Positions 38,374-49,402 of a DNA stretch of 64,000 nucleotides are shown here, piece after piece. The notes under the pieces were generated by a model that saw nothing but the letters and a program-made list of their open reading frames with translations, did not search any database and was not told where the DNA came from. The stretch comes from Meandrina meandrites (Eukaryota > Cnidaria > Anthozoa > Scleractinia > Meandrinidae). A program made the translations under genes and the position numbers. The DNA lies in contig OY855903.1 in the NCBI GenBank assembly GCA_963693305.1, positions 32,269,598 to 32,333,597 of the forward strand, read 5' to 3'. Each line of letters begins with the position of its first letter. Within the stretch, counting starts at the first letter, position 1.

Positions 38374-41300
38374 ATGAGTCAAGCAGAAGAAGAAGAAGGT
38401 GAGAGATATTTTCGCTTTGAATTTGAACAGTTCAGAGATCGAGAAGCTAGAAGCTATGGCGTTCGCAGAAGAAGTTATCATTTGAGAGTGCAAAATCCTG
38501 TTGAAAGTCGACCCATTGGCCATGCCAGCATTGTACGTCAGTTTGAAGAAGGATTGGCCGAGGTCATTGATCGCTTGGTCGAGGACTTGCCTGAGCAAGA
38601 TAGAATTCAAGTCTACTTTGGGTCAAGACGATTGCGAAGCGCTCACACCTCGGCGCACGTGTCGGTGGGCGATTGGAGGCAATCGCTAGGGCCTGCCCGA
38701 CAGATATTGGATACTATTTCTAGAATGTTAAACTCCAACGAGAACTTGACATGGATGAGACCATGGAGTTGGACTTGACGCACATTACCATGCTACAGCC
38801 TGGCACGGGAAAACGCAATTTACCGTTTGGTAGTGCCAATTACACTGAACTTTTGAAACAAAAGAAATCCATCATTGTGATCAAAAACCAAGATCAACTA
38901 TGCTGTGCCCGAGCTCTCGTGGTGGCCAAAGCCAAAGTGGATGACGACCCGGACTATGATAGCATCAAAAGGGATCTACCTTTTCAAAAAACAAGAACCT
39001 TAACTTTGCCCATTGGTCCATGCGGATTGAAAGAGATCAACGTCTTTCAACAAGCCTTGTCCGAGTATCAGATTATTGTTGTCTCGGCTGAACATGGTCA
39101 TTCTGTCCTTTACAAAGGAGAGAAACGAGACAAACAATTGATTCTTTTATCTCACGATGGCCATTTTGATGTCATTACCTCGTTACCTGTTTTTTTTCAA
39201 CCACGGTTATTACTGTCTTGAATGCGAGAAAGGGTTCAACCATGACACTTTGAAACACCACCGCTGTGAAGGCATCAAATGCGCAGGGTGCCATCAAACA
39301 GATTGTGATGACTTTCAGATGTGGGGAAGGTCCTAGTTACCACAAATCACCTGTTCCTATTGTCAGCGTCGGTTTTATGGCGTGATTTGTCAAACCAATC
39401 ATATGATCAGAACCACCAGCGGACAGGATGCAGACCATGCGGTGAAAAACAGCGTGTGCAACACGCAACGTGTGTGCTCGGAATGTGGCAAAGCAAAACG
39501 GACAGCCCACCAATGCTGCGAGAGCGAGTGCCCGTGTTGTAAAAAGATGGTGAACTTATTGCAACATCAGTGTTTCATCCAAACCGTGGACTTGAACGAG
39601 GAGAATATTTTGACATCGAGGCCCGCCAAGATACAGGTCAGCACGTGGCCAACCTTGTGTGCGCCGAGACGGATCAAAGTGACGAACAATTTACATTCAA
39701 GGGGGACAAGTGTTTGGAACAGTTTTTGGCCTTTGTCCATGGCATTGCCAACAAAAAGAACGTGTCCAAGACCATTGTCGTAGCCCATAATTTTAAAGGC
39801 TATGACGGTTATATGGTCATGGAAGAACTGTATCGTCAGCACGCGACCAATCTTGAGATGATCGTCAATGGAGCCAAACTCTTGATGGTGGAATTGCCGA
39901 GGGTCAAATTTATAGACTCGATGAACTATTTTCCGATGGCGTTAAGCAACTTTCCCAAAACCTTTGGCCTGAAAGAACTGAGAAATGGCTTTTTCCCTCA
40001 TTTCTTTAACACGATCCAGAACCAGATGTACGTGGGACCGATGCCGTCTGTGGAGTACTACGACCCGGACGGGATGTCGCCAAGTCGACGAGACGAGTTT
40101 ATGACTTGGCACGCTGCTCGAGTGACCGAGCAACACGTGTTTGACTTTGCGCACGAACTGTTGACTTATTGTCAATCGGACGTACGACTGTTAAAGGAAG
40201 GCTGTATGAACTTTCAGCGAGAATTTTGTGCCATTGCAGGATTTAATCCCATGCAATACTGCATCACCATTGCCTCGGCTTGCAACGTGGCGTACCGATG
40301 CAATTGGATGCCAGAGAAGCAGATCACCGTGGAACCCCTCACAGGTTGGCGAGGAAATCACAACCAATCGCACACGGCCCTCGAGTGGCTGTACTGGGAA
40401 GAAAGTCGACTAGGTCAGGAAAGTGAACTACCAAGGATTGCCCATGTGGGGAACCGAGGAGAACGCCGATTGATGCACGGGCGCCTGCACGAGTTCTTGG
40501 TAGACGGGTACGACGAGAAAACCAAAACCGTCTATGAATTTCAAGGCTGTTTCTTTCATGGCTGTTTGACCTGTTTTCCAAACCGTTCGCAAAAACATCC
40601 CAAACAACTTGGCAAGACCATGCACGTGGTGCGCATGCAGACCCTGTCCAAAATCATGAGGATGAAAGCATTGGGCTACACCGTCAAAGATATGTGAGAA
40701 TGTGAATGGAGCAAACTAAAAGAAAACGATCCCACCGTAGCAGAATTTGTAAAATCCTTGGACATTGTCCCTCCGTTGAACCCTAGAGATGCCTTTTTTG
40801 GAGGCAGAACCAATGCCGTGCAGTTGTACAAGAAGGTGGATCAAGAGCAACAGATCCATTACATGGACATCACTTCATTGTATCCATTCATCAACAAGAC
40901 CGGGTGTTATCCCGTGGGACATCCCGAGTACATTGACCAACCTGGGCACGTGAATATCTCGCCCTACTTTGGTCTGGTCAAATGCCGTATTCTGCCACCT
41001 TACGGACTATACCATCCGGTGTTGCCCTACAGACACGAGGACAAATTGACTTTTCCATTATGCCGGAAAATGATTTTCGCGCGTCTCTCCACAAGCGGTC
41101 AATGCATTGCAACCATACGCCGACACAGCGTGCCTTGACAGGGACGTGGTGCACACCTGAACTGCAGAAAGCGTTGGAGAAAGGGTACGAGATCTTATAC
41201 CTGCACGAAATATGGCACTTTGAAAAGGTCAGTGAAGACCTATTCAAGAACTATGTGAACACGTGGCTTAAAATTAAGCAAGAAGCTTCGGGTTGGCCGC

Positions 41301-42138
41301 GAGAAGGAATGACAGAGGGAGAGAAGACAGAGTACGTTGAAGATTATTACCATCGCGAAGGCATTTGTTTGGATCCTGACAAAATTGTGAAGAATCCTGG
41401 GTTGCGTTCACTGGCTAAGCTCATGTTGAACAGTTTCTGGGGCAAGATCGGGCAGCGCTCCAATCAAACCAGAATGACCCAATGCACCAAACCCTCTGAA
41501 TTCTTTGAAATGCTTCGAGACGACAGTCAAATCATCGAACGCATCGAAATCATCAATGATGACATGTTGGAACTATTTCACAAGTTTAAAACTGAATGTG
41601 ACGCAATGCAAACGAACGTCAACATATTCATTGCAGCCTTACGACTTGTCACGCCAGATTGAAATTGTACGAAGCCTTGGAAAAACTAGACGAGCGCATC
41701 CTTTATTTCGACACTGACTCTGTCATATATACGTGGCAACCTGGACAAGAACAAATTGACAGTGGAAATTATCTCGGTGATTTCACCAGCGAATTGAAAG
41801 AAAACGAGTACATTACAGAATTTGTAGCCGCTGGCCCAAAAAATTACGCCTATGCAACGAACAAGGGTGTGGTATGCTGTAAAGTGCGAGGTTTTACATT
41901 GAACACGCGTGGCCAAGCTGTACTTAATTTCGCGCCCGTCAAAGACTTGGTCTTGGCCGAAATCCTACAACCGATGGAAACGCGACGAACATTGACCCTT
42001 AGAAACCTTCACAAGATAGTACGAGAGCCTGTCGAGAAAAGATTAAGAACGGTCTCGCAAGACAAACAATATAAACTGGTGTTTGACAAACGAGTGTTGA
42101 ACGCATTCAATACAAAAGAAGCTGAAATGTTGCAATAA
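38374..42138 (+). pseudogene. Protein-primed type-B DNA polymerase of the Polinton, multiply broken
   Basis: ATG 38374 begins an N-terminal domain (YHLRVQNPVESRP, LRSAHTSAHVSVGDW). Later pieces give a Cys/His-rich zinc region (YYCLECEKGF, CSECGKAK), exonuclease motifs FDIEA near 39612, HNFKGYDGYM near 39786 and YCQSDVRLL near 40170, polymerase motif A YMDITSLYPF near 40862, motif B KLMLNSFWGKIGQR near 41417 and motif C YFDTDSVIY near 41705. All catalytic residues of the recognised motifs are present. Breaks: frameshifts near 38745, 39195 (T8 run), 39600, 41105 and 41640; in-frame stops at 39334-39336 and 40695-40697. AATAAA overlaps the final stop (42134-42139). Length of the joined frame would be roughly 1,250 residues, normal for the family. 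It cannot yield a functional enzyme as it stands. Confidence 0.9.
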
Positions 42139-42349
42139 ATGGAAAAAAGTTCATGGAGTCAATGAACACAATTCTTTTCGATCTTTGTCGAGTGTGGTTG
42201 TCACGACTGTGGGGACTACTTGTTTTTGCTCTGTGGCGCAAATGGAGAGCATCATTTTTCCCCTCTTCTTTACGATGACTGGAGTGACCCACCTTATCCC
42301 ATAACTCCTTCAATGCACAGGTGCGCATTGCTTGTGCAACTTGATCCAT
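42107..42349 (-). CDS. Possible small ORF antisense to the PolB 3' end
   Basis: 80 codons from an ATG at 42349, charged and His/Lys/Arg-rich in the middle. It overlaps the PolB stop region on the other strand, lacks a clear TATA box and has no recognisable motif. Listed at low confidence because the start context is reasonable and the PolB 3' end overlap may be coincidental. Confidence 0.2.
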   Translation of the reverse strand: MDQVAQAMRTCALKELWDKVGHSSHRKEEGKNDALHLRHRAKTSSPHSRDNHTRQRSKRIVFIDSMNFFPFIATFQLLLY

Positions 42350-42654
42350 GCTTGTTTAATGCAGAGGATGGAACTACAAAAAAAAGAATTTGTCAATGAA
42401 CAGCCACAAGAAACCTGGATTTGTCCTACCATGGTCTCGAGATCTGCCTAGGCATTTCCAGCTGTATTACACTTCCAAAGCTCTTCATCGATATCAAAAC
42501 ATTTTTTTCCAGTATCCAATTACACATGACTAGAGAGGACACAATACCACATTGGATTTTCTTTTTCTACATTTGTCTTCCTGAGTCCATTCTTCCGCCA
42601 GAATGATAACAAAATGGGAAGAGTAGCCATTGACATCTTCTGAAAAACAACACA

Positions 42655-42790
42655 AATGAATGGAATAAAATGAACAAATGGAATAAATGGAACAATGAAA
42701 CAAAAGAAATAAAATGGAACAAATGGAATCAATAAAATAAATAGAACAATTGAAACAAATGGAACAAATGGAATCAAAACAAATGGTTCA
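42655..42790 (+). repeat. Imperfect AATGGAATAA/AAATGGAAC tandem array, copy 1
   Basis: About 14 loosely periodic copies of ATGGAAYAAAT-like units of 10-15 bp. The same unit makes the array at 45390-45605. Confidence 0.6.
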
Positions 42791-45389
42791 ATGGCGATGC
42801 TTACCTCGTGGGCTTCAGTTCGTCCCTCGTCTTCAATCGCGACCATTCGCATTCCCATATGGTCAGATTACGTTTTTCCACTGTCAGGAGGGCCAGTTCT
42901 CCATCTTGAAAGCATGTAGAGCCGTGCATGCAACTCTGATATCCATCACCTCTTGACAAAGAACATCTTTTGGTGTAGACCTCCTGTAGAAAGATTAGAC
43001 TGACTGGGGTGAATGGCTTCCTCTACACTCGCAGGCTGCCTTTGAAACAACTTTCTTTGGGCTCTTTGGACACTTGTTGGCAAGCATCCTCTTTCAGTCT
43101 TGACAACACAATCCCATTTGGTTGGCTGATGTAAAAAGTAAGACTGAGTTACAACAAGACTGGGTTATAACATCTACTTGAAGAGCTGATGCAGTAACTG
43201 GGCATCGCAAGTATGGATGGCACTTGGCAGTACATTTCGGAAGACCTCAACTTGAAGTTTTTCCACATGTAGGATTGGTTGCACTCTTCCAGTGTACTTG
43301 GTTTGGCTGGCGTCGCTTTTCCAGCTCCTCAGTTTTCCAGCCAAGTGTTTCCAGTTCCTCCTCCTGTAGCAGCTGTTGAAGAGGAGACATAGATTGTGAC
43401 GAAAATCTTGGCGGGATCCCCCGGCGAATTTTTTTGACCAAACTACTGGAATCTTTGCCCTGATCTCTTCACCAAATTGACGTTCTTGCATTGTCATGGT
43501 TTGAGGCACGTGGAGCATTGAATGTGCTCTACTGTCACTGCCCTTCCTTACCACGATAGGCTGCCACCTTTGCACTTTTGGTCAGCATTGACCAGGAGCT
43601 AAAACAAAGCAGAATGTCTTATCAGTATCCACAGTGGAAAGGGATGTTAGGGCTTGCATTGCCATCGGAATGGAGTGAAGTTGGGCTGTACCGCAAGTTC
43701 GACTCGAGGATGATGAGTAACGCAAGTTGAACTCGAAGATGATGGCATCCTTTTACGGCGAGGGGCGCTAATGGACCCTTGCTGTAACTCACGAAAACTT
43801 CCTGTTCTTCATCTTCTTCTATCGATAAGATGTGCTCTTTCCGAGGATCAGTGTCACGATTAGAGTGATGTTGTCATATTGCTGTGAAGGCCTTACCGAC
43901 ACACTACAACGGCAGTATTTGTGAAGGAAACGCAGTTCAAGTTGACTTGCTTTTTCCTTGGCACATAGGCGATGAGAGTTGCTGACTACCACAGTTCAAG
44001 TTGACTTGCATGCCCAATTTGCCTGCTGTGAATTGGGTTCTAGTCTTGCAAAAAAGCATCGAAAGGTGATTGTAGTCCCGCCCTGTCGTGTTATCACCCT
44101 ATCGAATTGTCACCTTGGCAGTGAGTACATGTAAAATACAAGGATTACTCGTACCACAAGCACTGAACATAGTTGGGCATTACAACGAATCTTGGATATG
44201 TAGGCATGGAAATCAGAGCAATATTCCTGATAGCCTATCCTTAGGATAATCTGCCATTTCCATTTCCTTGGACTAGTACGTTCAGGTGATGGAGAAGCAA
44301 TATCCAGGTACTTGGTATCCGATCGTATGTGATTGAGCAAATGTTATTTACCAACCAAGATTCATTGCAACCCTGAAGGTTCAGAGAAGCAGCTCCTGTC
44401 GATGCATTTTCAGTCAACTGGATTGCTGTACGATCAACTTGTTCCCGCTCTTCGTGAGAATTCTCGAATGGAAATGGGCTGTGTCCTTTTTCTCTGTCTC
44501 GCTGACGGACTGACAGTTCGTTTTAAGTGCGTGGAAAAGTGCTCGTGACTCTCCTATGGCGGGCCAAAAGGACTGTTTTTCTTGTGACGTTTCCCCTGGA
44601 CAAGAATAGGTTTGGCTCCCTGGTTGGAAAAGAACAATGTGTTGCCATGCACACCTGTTGGCTTTTTTTCTCGCTAGAAAACGTTTTGCTCATCACACTC
44701 TCCCGTAGTTTAGTGGTAGTGCATCCATCTTGCGAGGTAAAACTGGGGACTGAATGGTATAATCCAAAAAAGTGGAAAATAAGACATCCACCTTAGCCAC
44801 TCCAACAAGAAGTAGTATTCCTTCTTCTTCGTGTCCTTTGAACAAGAAACAGAATGTTGATGCCTTGTTGAACAGAATGTTGATGCCTTGTTGTTACCAA
44901 GACCTTCTTCAAGTTTCATGGCTTACCATTCACCAAGAATTAATACAGTAATAAAAGATGTTCGCCGCTTCATGTACTGGTGTAAGTCCAATGAACAGGA
45001 ACCACTGCCTTGTGTAGGGTGTTTCTTGAGTATTGTTTCATTGCTGTCTTTCCTTCCACTGTTTCCTGGAGAGACGCCAGATGTTTGACGTTCATGGAGG
45101 TGGCTGAGTGTCCGGTCCGACCACTGGATTTTGCACTGGCCATTTCGGGAAAGAACTTTTATCGTTTGCCCCGTCTTTGCCTCTTGCAAATGTGGTGCCT
45201 CCAAACTTGTCTTTGTCAACAGTTGGCCTCTAATATCAATTTTGAAGAAATCATTATCACCGTCTCGTACATATGAAATCGCTGTCTCCGTTATCATCCC
45301 TTCGACTTTCCTTCACCTTCCCTTCTCCGTCTGCCTTTGTAAATGCAAGATGACAAGTGATTTCCACGACTCGAGCAGAGGGTGCAATG

Positions 45390-45605
45390 GATACAACAAG
45401 TGGAATAAATGGAATAAATGAAACAAATGGAATAAATGCAATAAATGCAATAAATGGAACAAATGGAATAAATGGAATAAATGGAACAAATTGAATAAAT
45501 GGAATAAATGGAACAAATTGAATAAATGGAATAATTGAATAAATGGAATAAATGGACAAATGGAATAAATGCAACAAATAGAACATGAAAAAATACAACC
45601 AATGG
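45390..45605 (+). repeat. Imperfect AATGGAATAA tandem array, copy 2
   Basis: About 20 units of roughly 10-15 bp built from GGAATAAAT and GGAACAAAT. All six frames stay open for long stretches because the unit lacks stops in some phases; the resulting 'IPFIPFV' translations are artefacts. Confidence 0.7.
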
Positions 45606-45823
45606 AACTTTGAAAATCAAGCTGTCTCCGCCACATCAAAGCAATCAGGATTCCTTCGCAGACTGCTTGGTTTCTTGTGACAATTTTAAGGCAGTCACGG
45701 CTTTTGATTGAGTGTGTTCATTATTGTATTTGGTAGCGTTTTCTCAGGCTTCTGATAGATGCTTCTAGTCCTGTTAACCTTATCCTTCTGTTGTAATGTT
45801 ATTCTTGAGAATAAATAAAAAAA

Positions 45824-46019
45824 ATCACGTTTGAAATTCATGTAGTCGTTTCCGTTTCTGCTCACATGACTTCCGGTTACGTCACTTCCGCATTCCAATC
45901 CCCTTGGTTGCTAGGCGACCGTTTGACGTCACGCTCTCCTCTGATTGGTCTAGAGCTGTCACGTGGGCCAAATACGGCTCTCTGATTGGTTACTCCCCAA
46001 AGGGTCCCCCCTTACTACT
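45824..46019 (-). repeat. Right terminal inverted repeat of the Polinton (196 bp)
   Basis: Reverse-complement partner of 24436-24631; the low divergence between the two ends argues for a fairly young insertion. Confidence 0.93.
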
Positions 46020-46025
46020 AAAATG
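46020..46025 (+). repeat. 6 bp target-site duplication, right copy (AAAATG)
   Basis: Direct repeat of 24430-24435 adjoining the right terminal inverted repeat of the Polinton. Confidence 0.93.
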
Positions 46026-46432
46026 AAAGACGAATGTGCCGGAACCCCCATAGCAGAGTGTGTTTCTCTGAGGCCGAAAATGTACTCTATCTTGAAGGCA
46101 GACGACAAAATATCAAAAAAGCAAAGGGTCTAAAAAAGAGTGTTGTCAAGAAACAAATAATGCATGTAGTACAAGGAAATGCTTTTTGGTAAGCAGCAGT
46201 TATGGCATGGAATTAACATTCTTGGAAGCGAGGGGCATGAAAAATTTCGCTTTCCCCATTTGATTCAAAGTGCTGGATAGCAGATGATGGGATCAGTACA
46301 AATGCTTACGGGTACACAAGGCCTTTATTCACAAAACCTGAAATCAAAGAAATAGAAGCTTTATTAACAAATACTGAAATCAAAGAAATACAACCTTTAA
46401 CAGAAGAAGCTTTAACAGAGATGCTGAAATGA
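46020..46432 (+). pseudogene. Older Polinton PolB, right fragment (C-terminal part)
   Basis: Continues the frame cut at 24435: KDECAGTPIAECVSLRPKMYSIL, then degenerate sequence with stops and small frameshifts (near 46130 and 46193), then NAYGYTRPLF. The end contains a duplicated phrase, EIKEIEALL and EIKEIQPL, before TGA at 46430-46432. It converges, with only 8 bp between stops, on the minus-strand integrase remnant. Confidence 0.8.
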
Positions 46433-46440
46433 AAGAAATG

Positions 46441-46995
46441 TTATAGTTGCTCGGGGGGTAATTGTGTGTTTGGAGGCACAACCAGCAGTTCTTCACACAC
46501 CAAGCCGCGCTTGGGCCCGTCGTGCAAATAGTAGAGAACGGGCTGATTTGTTTTGGTAAAAGATTGGATCGTGGCTCTTTTGACGCCACCCTCAAGCTCG
46601 CCAGGTTGGTGCAAATACCTAATATGCACGAGAGAGGGGAGCTTTTTTTCCTTTGCCCAACAGGCCTCGAATAAGGTGTCTATGGCTTTGCAGAAACATT
46701 ATTTTTTTCTTTGATGGCAACGGCGAGTTTCTGGCCGGTAAGGCTTGTTACCTCGTTGTTCAGAGCGGCCACAACTTCAGGAAGCCTTTTTACCCACGCC
46801 GGGCAGGCGCATTTCAACGGCGTACTGGTGCCCAAACAAGCGCTCAGCCAGGGTGCGGTTGAAATGTTCAACAATGGCCTGGTCACGGTGAATGTCAACT
46901 CGCCCGCGACGAATGTATGTTTTGTGATTTTCCATTTCTTTTGTAACAGCGCCCATGAATTCGCGCCCAGGGTCAACCTGCAGCAGCAGGGAACT
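46441..46995 (-). pseudogene. Older Polinton integrase, C-terminal half, frameshifted
   Basis: Minus-strand pieces give LLQVDPGREFMGAVTKEM and HRDQAIVEHFNRTLAERL (second aspartate and glutamate of the rve core), then in a second frame VKRLPEVVAALNNEVTSL, and in a third GELEGGVKRATI and QPVLYYLHDGPKRG, typical of Polinton integrase C-terminal regions. The N-terminal half is missing; sequence to the right belongs to the repetitive gene. Together with the PolB pieces this identifies the disrupted host element as a Polinton. Confidence 0.85.
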
Positions 46996-49402
46996 AGCAA
47001 AAGACATCGATTATATTTTGAGTGATGATATCGGTACAACTGAATCTAATGAACAAGTCTCCGATGTTACAGTCTCACCCACGAAAAAGGCGCAGCGTCC
47101 CAAGAAATATTCCACAAAAGCACAAACGAACATGGATGACGAAGAACTAGCAGAGGATATTGACTACATTTTAAATGATGATACTTCAGCTGAATCAAAT
47201 GGAAAAATCCGCTCTGGTACGGATTCACCTACAAAGAAGACACGGAATACAAAGAAAGATTTCATGAAAAAAGAACAAAAGGGCATGGATGACAAAGAAC
47301 TCGCAGAGGATATCGACTGCACCTTTAAACAAGATGTCATTTCAACTGATTCAAATCAACAAAGCTCCTCTGCTACAGTTTCGTCCTTGATCAAACCACA
47401 GTGTCCCAAGAAATATCCTACCAGTAAAAAAGAGGTTATGGACGATCAGAAACTAGCAGAGGATATCGATTATATTTTAAATGACGATGTCGGTATCAAT
47501 GAACCAAATGAACAAATCTCCTTTGCTCCAGTGCCACCCACGAAAAAGGCCAAGCACGCCAAGAAACTTTCCACTAAAGAACAAAAGAACGTATATGTCA
47601 AGAAACTGGAAAAGGATATCAACTTCATTTTGAATGACGATATCACTACAGCTGAATCAGTAGCTTCTTCAAATCACGCAGATGATAAATTAGTACAGGA
47701 TATCGAATATATTCTAAATGACGATCTTGTCGACGTCTCCTCGAATGGACCAGCTCTGTTGAGATCTGGAGCAGCACGGGGCCTCAAAAAGCAATCTCTT
47801 CCGACACCAAAGCAAGCAGATGGCGAATTGTTAACTACTAACGAAAGGACTTTAAATGATGAAAATGTCCAGGGTGCCTCAAATGAACCATTATCCTTGA
47901 GTCCCGGTGCGGCTCTACATCTACCAATGGTAGAAAAAGTGGCTGAAGAAACTGATTCAAAGGCGTCAAAAACTTCAACTAGCCAAGAGTTGCGACTGCA
48001 GAGAGATTTCGCGTCGAAATCGAGCACAGCAAAACATCAGAGAACACATTCGACGAGGACGAAAGAGGACACGGGAGAGAGAGCATTGTCAAAGCATATC
48101 GATGATACTTTAAAAGTAGACTTACATCCTGCTGAATCAGTTCCACCTATTGGTAGCTCATTACCACGACGAAAGACTCGTCATCCAAAACCAACGTTAG
48201 CTACAAATATAAGCAAGACCCAAGTTTCTTTATCAGCAGCTTCTAGTTCTTGTGCAGTGCCACACCCAAAGCAGGATTTTAGTCCAAAACCAAGACATGT
48301 AACGGAAGATGGCTCTATATAGTGTGTATCAAATGGACAAATCCTCTCGAGTGCTTGCGCAGCTCAGCGCACCAACAAAGATTTCACAAAGAAATCAAAA
48401 GATATGTTAACCCTCGAAGACGTTGATTCGAGTATGCAAATCGATTCAAGCTCTTGGGCTGTGCCGCGGTCGCCAAAGGGTTCTTTTCGGAGACAAAGGC
48501 CTGCAAATCGTGATAGGAAAAAAGTGCGACGATAATCTACAAGATACTGAAAAAGTGTCTTCAATCGGATCAATCATGTCGAGTCCTGGTGTTAGTACTC
48601 CTTTGAGGATGAAGCGTCCCACAAGACAGCCCAAGGAAACAGAGGAGAGTAACTTGGACCAAATTATCGACGACATTTTTGACATTCCAACGGCTGACTC
48701 TAGTACGTCAGTGGAAAATTTTTCTGATGTTGGAGTAAGTTTAAGAAAAAGTAATTCTACAAGGCAGCCCAAGCAGTCCAAGCATACAGGGGAAGTTAAC
48801 TTGGAAGAAACTATCAACGACATTTTAGAAATTCCAACACTTGACAGTGACAGCAAAGCAGCAGTGAAGCTTAGCACTGTAATAAAGAACGGAAGACAAA
48901 GTCGAGAAAGAAAGTGGACACGTGTGAATCACGTGGTATAGATACTCAGCAGCCTACTGCACAGACACTTGCTGATAGAGGTGTCCCAAATGTTGAAATC
49001 CCGGATGCTAAGGCTAGTTCGTCTAGTATTGAAACTAAGAATTACGACAGTGGAGACACCATGCGACCTATGGCGACAGGATCTTCTAGAATAACGTCTA
49101 AGGGATGTTCTGCTTCTCCTGATACAGTTAAGCCCCCATCTTCCGACACAACAAGACAACAGCTCTCCAAAAGAAAACAAACACTGCCAGCTATCCTCAA
49201 GGACGAAAGTATCGTGTGAAAACCGCGCATGAGAGCTTCCAGAAACCAGACGGACGGACGTTTGGAGAGGATGGCAAAACAAAACAAACCCGCTGTCCCT
49301 TTGACTGGCTTAAACAGCCATAGAACCACTTCTGGAATCTTTTACAAATCTGACGAAGTTGAGCTAATGAAGGAGATCGAGAGAGAGTCTCGAAGGCACT
49401 GA
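46995..49402 (+). pseudogene. Repetitive acidic/basic protein gene of unknown function, frame-broken 3' part
   Basis: An open frame to 48322 encodes repeats of about 51 residues: an acidic helix (ELAEDIDYILNDD) followed by an SPTKK/RPKK-type basic patch. Acidic units start near 47000, 47154, 47306, 47460, 47611 and 47696, with related forms near 48093, 48652 and 48808. After a TAG at 48320 the frame shifts more than once (48423-48941, 48914-49219, then to about 49402, where a segment SDEVELMKEIERES ends the gene). The region begins just after CAGCAG, which could be a splice acceptor, so a 5' exon may lie elsewhere. SPTKK patches resemble CDK or DNA-minor-groove motifs. No family recognised; may be a decayed host gene or element cargo. 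Confidence 0.5.

Larger units (their letters stand above)
42139..45823. other. Right arm of the Polinton: mostly unassigned, probably decayed cargo
   Basis: 3.7 kb with no confident gene. It holds two AATGGAATAA-type tandem arrays (42655-42790 and 45390-45605). On the minus strand 43575-43174 and 43441-43247 show protein-like composition in two frames, suggesting a frameshifted gene with a helical segment (LQQLLQEEELETLGW). On the minus strand 45297-44923 (124 codons with ATG) is a second weak candidate. Short related phrases such as 'caagttgacttgc' (43933 and 43996) and 'cgcaagtt' (43696 and 43721) repeat. No integrase, capsid or known cargo motif seen. Confidence 0.4.
24436..46019. mobile_element. 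Polinton/Maverick (adintovirus-like) provirus, 21,584 bp
   Basis: Complete from end to end: 196 bp terminal inverted repeats beginning AGTAGTAAGGGGGG and ending in the complement, 6 bp target duplication, and genes for protein-primed PolB, rve integrase, double-jelly-roll major capsid, adenain-like protease, packaging ATPase, PLA2-domain protein and basic core-like proteins. The AG...CT termini suit Polintons. Replication and penton functions are broken or missing while several virion genes remain open, so the copy is defective. It is inserted in the polymerase gene of an older relative. Confidence 0.95.

Noticed and set aside
42107..42349. FIDSMNFFP in an antisense frame resembling a PolB phrase (FIDSMNYFP near 39912)
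   Set aside because: Only a few residues match, on the opposite strand at the gene end; likely coincidence.
45257..45639. Several overlapping minus-strand frames of IPFIPFV/IYSIYSI composition
   Set aside because: They arise from the AATGGAATAA tandem array, which is open in several phases; repetitive and frame-independent.
46955..47025. Repetitive gene starting at a Met-like codon near 46955
   Set aside because: The first 40 bases read antisense to the integrase remnant; the repeat protein sequence begins after CAGCAG near 46990.
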